Positions 20,881 through 32,800 of a stretch of 64,000 nucleotides of DNA are shown here, piece by piece (positions within the stretch are counted from its first letter, which is position 1; the number at the start of each line of letters is the position of its first letter). The DNA is taken from the NCBI GenBank assembly GCA_036924285.1, contig JAYKYS010000008.1, positions 19,577,001-19,641,000 of the forward strand, written 5' to 3'. The notes beneath the pieces were generated by a model. The model was not told the origin of the DNA, ran no database searches, and saw only the letters and a list, made by a program, of their open reading frames with translations. Both the position numbers and the translations under genes were made by a program. This DNA is from Asterella californica (lineage: Eukaryota; Streptophyta; Marchantiopsida; Marchantiales; Aytoniaceae).

Positions 20881-23800
20881 CTTTTTCAATTTTTGATAGA
20901 AGATGCTTGAAATGTAGAAGTTCGTAGAAGAAATAATGAAGTTAGAAGAAGAATAGCTTAGTTTTAGTGAAGAAGATAATTTGTGAAGAGAGGAGAGTTC
21001 TTAAGAAGACCTTCGTCGGAAGACCTCTGTAGAGAAAGAAGACTTCTTAAAGAGTAGTCTTCACGAGCAGTTAGTAGAATTTGCAGAAGGGTACACGGAG
21101 AAAGAATAAGTTAAGACAAGTTATCTTCCCGAAGAGAGACAGGAACCGCAAGAGACGAGGACAAAGAAGGTCTACGCACTCCCTTGTCAGACCTGTAGAG
21201 ATGAACGAGAGGTGAATTCGGCACGTGTGAGACGTTTGAAGCTAACTATATACTCAGAAAATCAGTTCATTATCCAAATCTGTTTTTATCGTGCAGTGGC
21301 TTTCTACTCTCGGAGAGCGTTTAGAAAAAGAGAGTGAATTCGGACGAAGTCTAGCGCATTTGGGCGAAGACTATCTCGGACGAAGTCTAGCGCATTTAGG
21401 CAAAGACTAACCCGCAGAGCGAATACAGTTATCTTCGTAGGGTACGATGTCAGTAACGTCAAAGTTACCGAGGATCAGAGCCTTTGAGTTGGACCAGGAG
21501 GAACTTCGTCACCTTCGGCTGAAGCTGAAGGAGTTAGGTTTAAGCTTCCTAACGTGGGGAGGTTAGACCCGGGTGTCTGACAAGTTCATCAGCAAGATTT
21601 GAATATGTGAAGATCATGCAGCCGAAGACGGATAGACAAGGTCAGAGAACTGGACAGTGGAGAATTGGACAAAGGTCTTGCTGGACGAAGCCGGCAAGAA
21701 AGAGGATATGCTCTTCGACCATTCGTCAATGAAGGCTTACGCGACTGAAGGAACAGACTATGAAAAACTCTTTGTTCAACCGATTCACCCAACGAATGAC
21801 TACAAGTTAGGCGAATATAAGGACCCGGTGAAGAGGAAGATCACCGAAGCGGTGATGCTGAGCCTAAGTCCTAGGAGGACCACCTACTTCTCAATGTGGA
21901 ACGTGTGTTTCTTCGAAAACATGTTCACGTGGAAGCTAGCACATTGCATGAAGATTTTCCATGACGAAGTGCAGCGCATGTGGACCAAGCAAGATTATGT
22001 TTATTTGGGCGGTTTTGTCTCCGTCTTCTACTTCGAAATGAGTTGGCTGAACGAGAGTGAGTAGAAGCAATTGGGATTTGGTCCAGACGAAGACGAAGAC
22101 ATCTAAGGAGAAGATCTTTCACCTGTTCGAGAAGAAGAAGAGAAGACACCGAGCGAAGGTGCACAGCCACAGGAGACTTCGCCAAAGGCTCCAGCGGAAG
22201 TCAGACAGGAGGGTGCTGAACCCGCGGTGGATGTACCAGTAGTCACGGGCGAAGACGAAGAGAAGCGCATGAATAAGAGGAAGAGAAGTCTTCTGACTAC
22301 GTCTCAGAAGAAGCCGAAGGCGAGGAAGAAGACCAAGAGCACGAAGAAGGAGACTATTGAGCTTAGCAGTTCGGAGGTCAAGATAGAGGGGGAGTCACTC
22401 TTCGGCGAAAGGACTTCGGAGGGGTCAGCACTTGACGATGTGGACATGTTTTGAAAGGCGATGCTCTTCGGCGATGAGGTGATAGTACCGGTGCTACGTC
22501 TTTTGGAGGAGAACTGGGCTAAGTATGGAAGAGGAGGCAAGGAAGAAGATGTCTCTAGCGGAGATGATTGTCTTTGTACACTTCACCCAAAGGGAACTGG
22601 CGAGAAGAGAAGAAAAATCTTCGCGAAGCGATCAGGAATGCGACTAAGTTGAGATTGGAAGCCGAGAAGGAGACCAAAGATCTGCGGCGCCAGTGTGACA
22701 AGTTGAAGACGACTGTGAAGACGTGCGAAGAGGAGCTTAAGGTGTCGACGAAGAGCTTCTCTGACCGACTTCAAGACTTAGCGAATCAGAATGCGGACTT
22801 GCAACTAGTCATGAACAATACCTGGTCACCATTGCTGAACTTACAAAGGAAAAGGAGGATTTGAAGATGAAGGTTGAAGAGTCTGAACACCTCCGAAAGA
22901 AGTTGGTGCTCGTGTTGTCTGCGTACACGACTTCAGGGTTGGACTCCGAAGAGCTTGGTCTTCTGCGAGCATTGAAGACGGAGACAGTGCAGGCGGACAC
23001 GAACTCTGACGGTGTGAAAGCGCGCCTTTCTAGACTTTGATAAAAAGTAGATAGGGAGATATGAGAGATACGAGTGAACGCGAAGGTGCAGTTAGAAGAG
23101 TTCATAGCACAGTTAGGCTTAGGATTATAGATTCGGTGAAGATGAAGATAGATCATAGGGTAGTGAAGGTCTTCCGCCTTCTTAAGAAAAAAAGCAGTTA
23201 GCCTTTTGAAGATGGACCTTTTTCCATGTTTTCAGTTCTTTATTAATTAATTTATATTTCTTAAAAGTGCGGAGCAAATCTTGTGAATGATTTGAGCGAA
23301 GACGATTTCTTCCGAATATTCAGACCTTGTTGTCGCAGGAGTAAATCTGAGTGACGAAGACCTTCGTAGGTAGACTTCGGCGAATAGTCTTCAGCGAAGA
23401 GCGGACTTGCGTAGTACGTGAATGAGAGATGAGGACGAAGATCTGAGAACAAATCAGTTACTGCGAAGGTGAAGAGAGTGAGTTAAATTGTAAGGAGAGT
23501 TTGGAAGATCGTTGCTTCTTCTTGAAGACTGGCTTCTTCAAATAAGAGTGGGTCTTTAAGACTTGAGAATTAGTTGGAAAAACACTTCTTAGAAAGAGTA
23601 GGGGCTTATTCTTGAAGCCTTAATGTGAAGTATGTGTTCTTCTGTCTTTTCGGAAGAAGATTAGTAACATTTCAGCAGTATTTTACATTCTTCATTCGTT
23701 CATATCTTTGTCTTCTCGAATCTTTTATCTGTGTTGTTGGAAGGGTCATTGATCAAGAACTATTTCATTGTTGTTTGTATTCAATTTGTCAGGTTGTGCT

Positions 23801-24085
23801 TGGGTTTGGTTTCTTATCAAACTTAAACTCTCATTTGGATATTATTCTATTCCATGAAATAACAGAAAACTTCTAGAATTACCATTGTGACGTTGTTGTG
23901 TTGTGATTTGTGTAATTGTTAACTGTATCTTCGTGGGAACGATCTTTAATTTATTATTTTTGATACATTTGGTTTCTCTGGTTTGTTACATGTCGATGTG
24001 TGTCGAGAGATTTAGAGTAAGCATTGGAGACATAGTTTCTCGGTTTTCTTGATTTGTCCAAGTGTATCTTTGCACGATAGCCTCT
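20880..24085 (+). mobile_element. Relic E: probable large-LTR segment with an internal ORF
   Basis: The segment is rich in GAAGA/TCTTC words like the B/C LTRs. It encodes a broken ORF homologous to the LTR-encoded ORF of C (see next feature) and carries GTGGGAACGAT near 23934, as the C LTR does near its 3' end. The LTR end may be TTTGTTACA at about 23990. No gag or pol was seen. The left boundary is approximate. Confidence 0.5.
21447..23040 (+). pseudogene. Diverged, broken homologue of the LTR-encoded coiled-coil ORF
   Basis: ATG 21447 opens with MSVTSKLP and then LKLKELGLSFLTW, closely matching LKELGLDFFLW of the C and B1 ORF near its Met start. After a TAG the reading continues in other frames: YKDPVKRK (YREPKKRL in C), then YVYLGGFVSVFYFEM (AYLGTPAGGHLTPFFCYLYVAM in C, shortened), a lysine/serine-rich linker with KRSLLTTSQKKPKARKK, and a heptad-like coiled coil around LRLEAEKETKDLRRQCDKL. 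Several stops and shifts exclude function. No known function can be assigned. The shared order (N-domain, charged linker, coiled coil) supports common descent with the C-type ORF. Confidence 0.6.
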
Positions 24086-24861
24086 TGTGGTGCCCACAAA
24101 TTACAGGGTTCACGAATTTTTGAAATTTTTAAGATTAATAACTTGTTTGTATAACTGAAGAAGCGTTGTTACTTAAGATTACGTCTTCCTTAGCAGGAAG
24201 ACGATCTTACGAACTTTTTGTAATAAGAAGTTGACTTCTTCGGAAGACGACCGTCTTCCGGGAAACGTCTTCTCGGCAGTGTCTTCAGAAGACGGAAGAC
24301 GGCGGAAGACACGCATCTTCCAGAAGACGGCAACCACGGAAGCTTAAACCTGGTAAAAGAGTGGGTGTACCTACTAGGTAACACCAAGGAGGTAGGTAGG
24401 TCAGGTAGGTCATCTAGGATCGAAACCCCTAAACTGTGGGGAAGATGCGCAGGAAGCGCATTAGCAGATTTCTGACTTCCTGCAGCAAGAGCGTTTCTTG
24501 ATTGAGAAGTTCGATTCGAGGGTGAGCCTTGAGTGAGGAGACAACGAGGTGAAATCGAGTGAGGATTAAGATCGATTCGAAACTAGCAAGAAGGCGAGAT
24601 CGAATTGCTGAAGCGCAGGAAGCATAGTAGGTGGAAGACGTTTTCTGTGAGCAACCGGAAGCTGACATTGGAGGGTGACTGAAGTGGAATCGAAGGTGGA
24701 ATTGAGGCATAGCCAGAAGCTGACAGCGGAAGCAGTCTTGTGAGGTCGCACTGGAGCTGGAACCCGAACCAGAAGCGCGTGGAAGATCAAAGATAGCTCG
24801 GGAAGTCAACAGAAGACAGTAGAGGTTCTCTCCCTTCCCCATTGCTTCTCGCCTTTGTTGG
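24086..24861 (+). repeat. LTR fragment B2 (first 776 bases of a large LTR)
   Basis: It starts TGTGGTGCCCACAAATTAC, like B1 and the 3' LTR of C. It follows the family sequence as far as a CTTCTCGCCTTT landmark and is then cut by B1 at 24862, so B1 landed inside B2. The sequence differs more from C than B1 does. Confidence 0.8.
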
Positions 24862-27800
24862 TGTGGTGCCCACAAATTACAGGATGCACGAATTTTTGAA
24901 ATTTTTAAGAATAATGACTTGTTTGTATAACTGAAGAAGCGTTGTTACTTAAGGTTACGTCTTCCTTAACAGGAAGATGATCTTAAGAGCTGTTTGTAAT
25001 AAGAAGTTGACTTCTTCAGAAGACGACCGTCTTCGGAAGATCGTCTTCTCAGTTGCGTCTTCAGAAGACGAGAAGACGGCGAAAGATGGGAAGACGGCGG
25101 AAGACACCTATCTTCCAGAAGACAGCGACCGCGAAGGACCAACCACGAGTTTTTGGGTAAGACAGTAGGTGTACCTACTGGAGCGCACCGAATACGTAGG
25201 TAGGTCAGGAAGACACCAAGGACGAGAACCTCTAATCTGCGGGGAAGATGTCTGAGGAAGCACATTAGACACCTTCCAACTTCCCGCAGCATAGCGCGCC
25301 TGAAGAAGATCGATTGAGAGAGTGAGCTTCGCGAGCTAGCATTGAGAGAGAAATCAAGTGAGACATCGAGGTAGGAGAGAGTAAGTTGGCAGCTAGGCGA
25401 AGGGTGAGATTGAATTGCGGGAGCACAAACAGCAGAGAAAGCGAAGGCGTTTCTGTGGAGCTTCCGAGAACCTGACAGTGAAGAGTGGCGAGTAGAAGCA
25501 AAGGTGAAATCAAGGTGTGGACCGAAATTGACAGCAGGCGCAGTCGTGTGGAGTCGCATTGGAAGCTAGGACAAGAGCCAGAAGCGCACGGAGGTCGAAG
25601 GCAACTCGGGGAGCCGTAGAAGACTGTAGAGGTTCTTCCCCCTGTTCTTTTCCCCTCCCACTTCTTCTCGCCTTTTCTTGATACTCCCCGCGCTTCCTTG
25701 ATTGTGTGCAGGCAGCCTGATCGATTACCCCACCCCCATTCTTTCTATTGAGACATTGGGCGCGGAAGCGCTGCCCAATTTCTGTCGAGACATCTCCTTG
25801 CTTCTTCCCGAGCTCAATTTGAGCTTCCCTACTCCTAGCCCTCAAATTGGAGACCCCAACTATCAATTTCCCTACCCCCCTACCTCTCTATCCCCGAAAC
25901 TTGGAACATAAGACGATTCCGAAGATGGGAACATCTTCGGAAGACGCTTCTTGAACTTGATTGTCTTCGGAAGTCGACTGAACACAATTCGTATCAAGAG
26001 TGGATTTGCTTTGCTTTTGTGTTTAGAGAGGCTTGGTACGAATCCTGAGTGGAGTGGTGAGTTGTTGTGTTAATTTGAGAAGTTGGAAGTCGGGAACTAG
26101 GCCTGTGCCTCCCGGTCTTCCAAGCTTCTCAACTCCCCATCTTCCTAGAGAGACTAGAAGACTGGAAGGCTGGCAAAATGAGCGAGAAGACGCGAGGGTC
26201 CATTCGGGTCTCTTCTGTTCGATCCATAGCAGCCGTTCCTTCTTCTTCCCGAACTTAGAAGAGAGTTGTGAGAAGTCTTGCTGGCAGAATCTGGAGGGAA
26301 TGGTTGAGGGTCATGTCTTCCCATCATGCAGCAAGCTTCTTCTGAGTGCGTATGAGAGGTGAGAAGTCAGAAGAACAGAGTGTAGTGTCTTGAGTCTGTT
26401 GTGAGGATAGATTGCGTGTAGGAAGACGAAGACAGGTGAGACCAGTGAAGGGAAGTCTGACTTCGAGAAGTCTTCCGAGAACGACATTGAATCGGAAGCT
26501 GTCCCAAGTGTCTTCCCAGAGGCCACTGTCACCGCAGGAGCCCGCAACCATCTTCTGAACCTTTCTCATACTCTACTTCTCGCATATCTTGTATCTTCTG
26601 ATAGGAAGTAGGATGTAATGCAAGGTGGGTTGTCTTCTTGGTAATCCATGCGAGGCCTTGCTTAGATAGGATTGTTTAGATATAGCTCGGAAGACGAGAG
26701 CTATCTAGGAAGTACTGTTAGAATCCCGGAAGACGGAGTAGCTGTCTTCTGGAAGACTAGTTTCGTCTTCTGAGAAGTATAAGCTAGACTGTGGGCACTC
26801 GGGAAGAACTGAGCCTTCAGCTCATAGTAGGTGCTTGTGGTTTAGTGCAACAGATCTTCCAGGTATGTCGATGCATCCGCGAGGCTTGGTGTTACCCACG
26901 GCAGAATTGGCCGAGGCCACTCCTTTCCTCAAGGACTTGGGTCTCGACTTCTTCCTGTGGGATTGGAACCTCGCAGATCAAGGGCTTCTGGAGGAGGTGT
27001 GGGCCGCGTTACCACCGCGTAACCGTGTACCTGCGAAGGCAGGAGTAGCTCGGGGAAGACCGTCTTCCTGGACTGAAGACTGATGACGTAAGGCGTTTCA
27101 CAGGCTTGAGACCGAGAACCGAGGATATTGGTACGAGAAGAAGATCTTGCCTAGGATTGTGAGTTCATGGCATGTGCCTGGGAGTACCACCTGCCTTTTC
27201 GTGGAAGACAGGCAGGGGAGGAACGGTTGGAAGATAGAGTCTTACCGGGAGCCGAAGAAGCGATTTCTGGCGAAGTTGTTTCTGCATCTTTTCCCCAAGG
27301 GAAAAGCGCAGAAGACAAGGTACTTAGGAGATCAGGACGTGGAGTTCCTGGAATCAGTGTGGGATGACAGAGTGTCAATCTACTAGGGCGCGTACATCCA
27401 CACTATGTACAGACGGAGCTAGCATACTTGGGTACCCCGGCGGGAGGACATCTGACGCCCTTCTTCTGCTACTTGTATGTAGCCATGGGGGATCTTAGGG
27501 AAGATCAGCTGGCAGTATATGGGCCAACGGAACGACAGGAGGTGAAGGAGGAGACCTCGGAAGACGATGACCGAGAGGCAGCAGCAACGCCCCCTCCCAC
27601 TCTGATGCCACAGCTGAGGCCCGGCTCTCACCAGAAGACGCTTCTGGTGAGAGAAGATGAGTCTAGTGGGTAGGAAGACGCCACGCCAGTGAGGAAGATG
27701 AGTCACAGAAGTGTACCGAGGACACTCATCTCCCTCATTCATTCAAGATCGGAGTCGGACTCGGAGGAAGACTGGCTGAGTACCCGATCGGAGCAGAAGA

Positions 27801-29801
27801 CAGCTTCTGTAACACCTGGGAGTCTTCCGAAGACTCCAGAAGACGAAGGATGGATGGGCGCTCCTACTGCGATGCGAGGAAGCGCAAAGAGGAGAGCCGC
27901 TCCTGCCACGAGGAGTCTTCCATCCCGGAAGATGAGAAGAATAGCTTCTTCTCGTGCGCAGAAGATGAAGATCGTAGTGGTGGAAGAGGCTTCCTTGCCT
28001 CTGGAAGACGAAGTCGACACCATGGAGCGAGTGGTGGAAATGAACTTGTCTTCCGCAGGAAGACAACTGGAGGAGTTCAGTGCCTACTTCCAGAAGGAGA
28101 TCCAGCCCGCTATGGAGTTGCTGGAAAGGAGAGCGAGGGCACAGGAGAAGCCCTTACAGCCTAGATTCGGCCTGCGTACCTTGCTGCGACAGGAAGACAG
28201 CCAGCAGAAGACGGAGTCGCTGGAAGCTAGTCTCCGCACCACGGAGAAGCTTGCAGCCAGGTACAAGGCGGAAGCAGCTGCTTCTGCCAAGGAATCAATG
28301 CAACTTCGGAAGAGCAACCAGGAGTTGTAGGCGCGAGTACAGCAGCGCGATCAAGAAGTTCTCCGAGTGCGGGAGAAGATCACTGCCCTCGCAGAAGAGC
28401 AGACCACTTGGAAGATGCAGCGAGAAGCCGCAGAAGCACGAGCTGCAATGGAGAAGACGCAGAGGGAAGCAGCGGAGGCCCGTGCGCAGAAGATGCTAGC
28501 TCAGTCGGTAGAAGCGCTTCGGAAGAAGTTCAACTTCACCGCGGGTAAGAAGTTACTTACCTTAGCTAGGGAATGGGACAGCGGGTCCAAGACGAGGTTG
28601 GTGGAATGCAAAGATAGCATGTTCAGGTACCTGGATAGACAGATAGAAGGAGTGAAGACACTTTATGGTCTTCCCTCACTTCCGACACCTGCAACTGCAT
28701 CTTCCCAAGCCCCAGCACCCTCGACTGGATCCGGAATGGAGAAGGAGGAGTTTGATCTCGCTGTACACTTGGTGGTGACAGCGTTGGAAGACGAGAAGAC
28801 TCCAAAAGACGCCCCGGAAGACATGATGTCTTCTGGAAGACAGGAAGACGAGCCGTCTTCCCAGGTATTCCGCGTGGAGGAAGCGACTTCCCCGGACCCC
28901 TATGAGGTCGCCATGGTCCCTAGTACTGCACCGGTGCCTCAGAAGACCGAAGACGCACCATTCGACTCGTCTTCCCAGAAGACCATTCCGTCTTCCGAAG
29001 TCGAAGCCGAGGAAGACGCAGTCGCAGAAACAGCAGGGCCAGCGAAGAGCGAGGAGAGGGAAGCTACCTCAGTGGTACCCGAGGTAAGTGCAGGGCTTCC
29101 CAACCCATCAGAAGTCGAGGTAGTAGCTCCGGTAAGAGCAGATCATGAAGAGATTGCCACCGAGCAATCAGAGTAGTTAGCAAACTTAATCGACACTTCC
29201 AGATTTAGTAGGATCGGACATGCTATCTTAAGGGTGGCAGTTTTCCATGTAAAAATAGTTAGGACTCCATGTGGCAGCATAGGTAGCGTAGGAGTAACAC
29301 AGTGGAGGGTTAATTGGGAAGAGGGACCGCATGCATGTGAGGTGACAACCTCTTGTCAGCGCCTCTCTCTCTCTCCCTGGTGGTCGTCTCCCCTGACTCT
29401 CGAGGCAGATGGTTAAGTAGGATCGTAGAGTAGGAAATGGAGCTCTACCAGTTCTGCCAGTTCTGTAGGATTCTGTAGTAACTGAACATACACACCGATT
29501 CTACAGGCAGGCAGGCGAGACACATTAGAGCAGAGACAGTCTTAGCGCACTACACCCGTCGTTGGAAACATACGAATAGTCTTGGAATATACAAGAGGGG
29601 TCTGCATACTCGCACCAGCAGTGGTTCGAAGATGTAGATAGAAGTAGTGGACAGTCTAGGAACAGGGAACGGCATCCTCGTGCAGTCCTGTTAGCTAGGC
29701 TGGTGTGTCGAGGAGTAGACGCAAGAAGTAGCGGGAGTGAGCTTCCCAATGCCATTGTGACTTCTTCTCGAGGAATAGATTGTGGATTTGAGTGCAGCTG
29801 C
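24862..29801 (+). repeat. LTR B1, interrupted by element C
   Basis: The full-length start TGTGGTGCCC is present and the sequence follows the 5850-bp C LTR for 4940 bases in the opposite orientation. It then stops at GAGTGCAGCTGC, where C begins with TGTAGTGACGAAGG. The missing last 1 kb should lie beyond the other end of C, outside the window. The LTR contains the long ORF described next. It has dense GTCTTC/GAAGAC arrays in its first kilobase. Confidence 0.85.
26865..29176 (+). pseudogene. LTR-encoded coiled-coil ORF, B1 copy
   Basis: The ORF spans about 770 codons in the sense direction of the LTR. It begins MSMHPRGLVLP, then an N-terminal region with LKDLGLDFFLW, SSWHVPGSTTCLF, LFLHLFPKG and GGHLTPFFCYLYVAMG. 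An acidic and Ser/Thr-rich linker (SESDSEED) and a basic patch (KRRAAPATRSLPSRKMRR) follow. Then comes a coiled coil of roughly 200 residues rich in E, A, Q, K, R, and an acidic tail ending ATEQSE. Unlike C, no frameshift is present near the GWMGAP segment. Breaks are two adjacent TGA codons where C has two Trp codons (near 27081), TAG at 27382-27384 (shared with C), and TAG at 28328 (Gln in C). No family was recognised, and there is no signal peptide or membrane segment. Confidence 0.7.
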
Positions 29802-32800
29802 TGTAGTGACGAAGGATTTCTCCTTTTGCCCATTTAGTATACAAGATATCATTCCCACAGAGGATTTGCACAAGTAACGCTGCTCTAAGTTCTAAGATCT
29901 GTTCAAACACACAAACACACAGGTTTTGCCTAGAAATCCCGTCTTCTCACAAAACCACACAAAACAACACGTCTTCCAGACACGCCAAATGGTGCTCTGG
30001 ACCCAAACAAACAACTACCAATTACAATATCATACAACTATTCACAGGGAAGCTCGGGAAGACGATCTTCCTGCTTCCAGGTTGCTGCTTCCGGTCTTCT
30101 CGATACCGTCTTCTCGAAGCGATTCTCGTCTTCTGGGGGTTTAGCTCGTCTTCTCACACCTCCAGAAGGCTGTCCGGCTTCGCAGAAGTCGACTAGTAAC
30201 AGTCGTTACACCTTATTCCCACACTCACATTCCAACGGGTTAGATCAATCACAGGGTGTATGCCCCCTGTAGCCTTCCCAGGCTTCTGCCTACGGAAGTT
30301 GTCTTCCTGCAGCACTACAACGACATTCACCTTCACGGAAGCTCAATAGAAGTATCGGAAGCTCACTAGAAGAAGGTAAGAAGATGGGGAAGATGGGAGA
30401 AGATGGGAAGAAGAAGAAATCCAAACAAGAGAAAACAGGATGAAAAAGGGCAATTAAGATTCCGACAGGCTTCTAGTCCGGATCCTGACTAACAAGCCAT
30501 CCCTGCTTGTAATAGTTTGGGGAGGAAGACAACAAACGTGAGTACTGTAGCACCGTCTTCTACTCGAGGATGTCGTCTTCTGTTGCGGGAAGAAGGCTTC
30601 TTTCTTCTTCACTTCGCTGCTCTGACTGCTCTGTCTTCTGGGATCACTTACCCAGAAGACCGTTCGTACGTAGATCCCAAGTGCTCTACTGAACGAGTCA
30701 AGCTACACTCCACAACTGTTGACATTCACCGCCACTCAAGAAGAACACTTCCCATGCACAATTGGGAGCGAATTCAATACATTCCACCACCCAGAAGACA
30801 TGGACAAAGCTGCTGCACTCAAATCCACAATCTATTCCCCGAGAAGAAGTCACAATGGCATTGGGAAGCTCACTCCCTCTACTTCCTGCGTCTACTCCTC
30901 GACACACCAGTCTAATCAGCAGGTCTGCACGAGGACGCCGTTCCCTGTTCCTAGACTGTCCCTGCTCTAATGTGTCTCTCCTGCCTGCCTGTAGAATCGG
31001 TGTGTATGTTCAGTTACTGCCGAATTCTACAGACCTGGCAGAGCTCTCAGAGAGCTTTTCTCCTACCATGCTATCCTACTTAACCATCTGCCTTGGGAGG
31101 CGACCACCAGGGAGAGAGAGAGAGGCGCTGACAAGAGGTTGTCACCTCACATGCATGCGGTCCCTCTTCCCAATTAGCCCTCCACTGTATTACTCCTATG
31201 CTACCTATGCTGCCACATGGGGTCCTAACTATTTTTACAAGGAAAACTGCCACCCTTAAGATAGCATGTCCAATCCTACTAAATCTGGAAGTGTCGATTA
31301 AGTTTGCTAACTACTCTGATTGCTCGGTGGCAATCTCCACATGATCTGCTCCTACCGAAGCTACTACCTCGACTTCTGATGGGTTGGGAAGCCCTGCACT
31401 TACCTCGGGTACCACTGAGGTAGCTTCCCTCTCCTCGCTCTTCGCTGGCCCTGCTATTTCTGCGGCTGCGTCTTCCTCGGCTTCGACTTCGGAAGATGGA
31501 ATGGTCTTCTGGGAAGACGAGTCGAATGGTGCGTCTTCGGTCTTCTGAGACACAGATGCAGTACTAGGGACCATGGCGATCTCATAGGGGTCCGGGGAAG
31601 TCGCTTCCTCCACGCGGAATACCTGGGAAGACGGCTCGTCTTCCTGTCTTCCAGAAGACATCATGTCTTCCGGGGCGTCTTCTAGAGTCTTCTCGTCTTC
31701 CAACGCTGTCACCACCAAGTGTACAGCGAGATCGAACTCCTCCTTCTCCATTCCGGATCCAGTCGAGGGTGCTGGGGCTTGGGAAGATGCGGTTGCAGGT
31801 GTCGGAAGTGAGGGAAGACCATAAAGTGTCTTCACTCCTTCTATCTGTCTATCCAGGTACCTGAACATGCTATCTCTGCATTCCACCAACCTCGTCTTGG
31901 ACTCGCTGTCCCATTCCCTAGCTACGGTAAGTAACTTCTTACCCGCGGTGAAGTTGAACTTCTTCCGAAGCGCTTCTACCGACTGAGCTAGCATCTTCTG
32001 CGCACGGGCCTCCGCTGCTTCCCTCTGCGTCTTCTCTGTTGCAGCTCGCGCTTCTGCGGCTTCTCGCTGCATCTTCCAAGTGGTCTGCTCTTCTGCGAGG
32101 GCAGTGATCTTCTCCCGTACTCGGAGAACTTCCTGATCACGCTGCTGTACTCGCGTCTGCAACTCCTGGTTGCTCTTCCGAAGTTGCATCGACTCCTTGG
32201 CAGAAGCGGCTGCTTCCGCCTTGTACCTGGCTGCAAGCTTCTCCGTGGTGCGGAGACTAGCTTCCAGAGACTCCGTCTTCTGCTGGCTGTCTTCCTGTCG
32301 CAGCAAGGTGCGCAGGCCGAATCCAGGTTGTAAAGACTTCTCCTGTGCCCTCGCTTTTCTTTCCAGCAACTCCATAGCGGGCTGGATCTCCTTCTGGAAG
32401 TAGGCACTGAACTCCTCCAGTCGTCTTCCTGCAGAAGACAAGTTCATCCCCACCACTCGCTCGATGGTGTCGAATTCGTCTTCCAGAGGCAAGGGAGCCT
32501 CTTCCACCACTACGGCCTTCATCTTCTGCGCACGAGAAGAACCTACTCTTCTCATCTTCCGGGGTGGAAGACTCCTCGTGGCAGGAGCGGCTCTCCTCTT
32601 TGCGCTTCCTCGCATCGCAGTAGGAGTGCCCATCCATCCTTCGTCTTTGGAGTCTTCGGAAGACTTCCAGGTGTTACAGAAGCTGTCTTCTGCTCCGATC
32701 GGGTACTCAGCAAGTCTTCCTCCGAGTCCGACTCCGATCCTGAATGGATGAGGGAGATGGGTGTCCTCGGTACACTTCTGTGACCCATCTTCCTCACTGG

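Noticed and set aside
31311..32633. The 440-codon coiled-coil frame as a host gene
   Set aside because: It occurs in both LTRs of C, in B1, and in diverged form in E, always inside repeat sequence and in LTR sense orientation.
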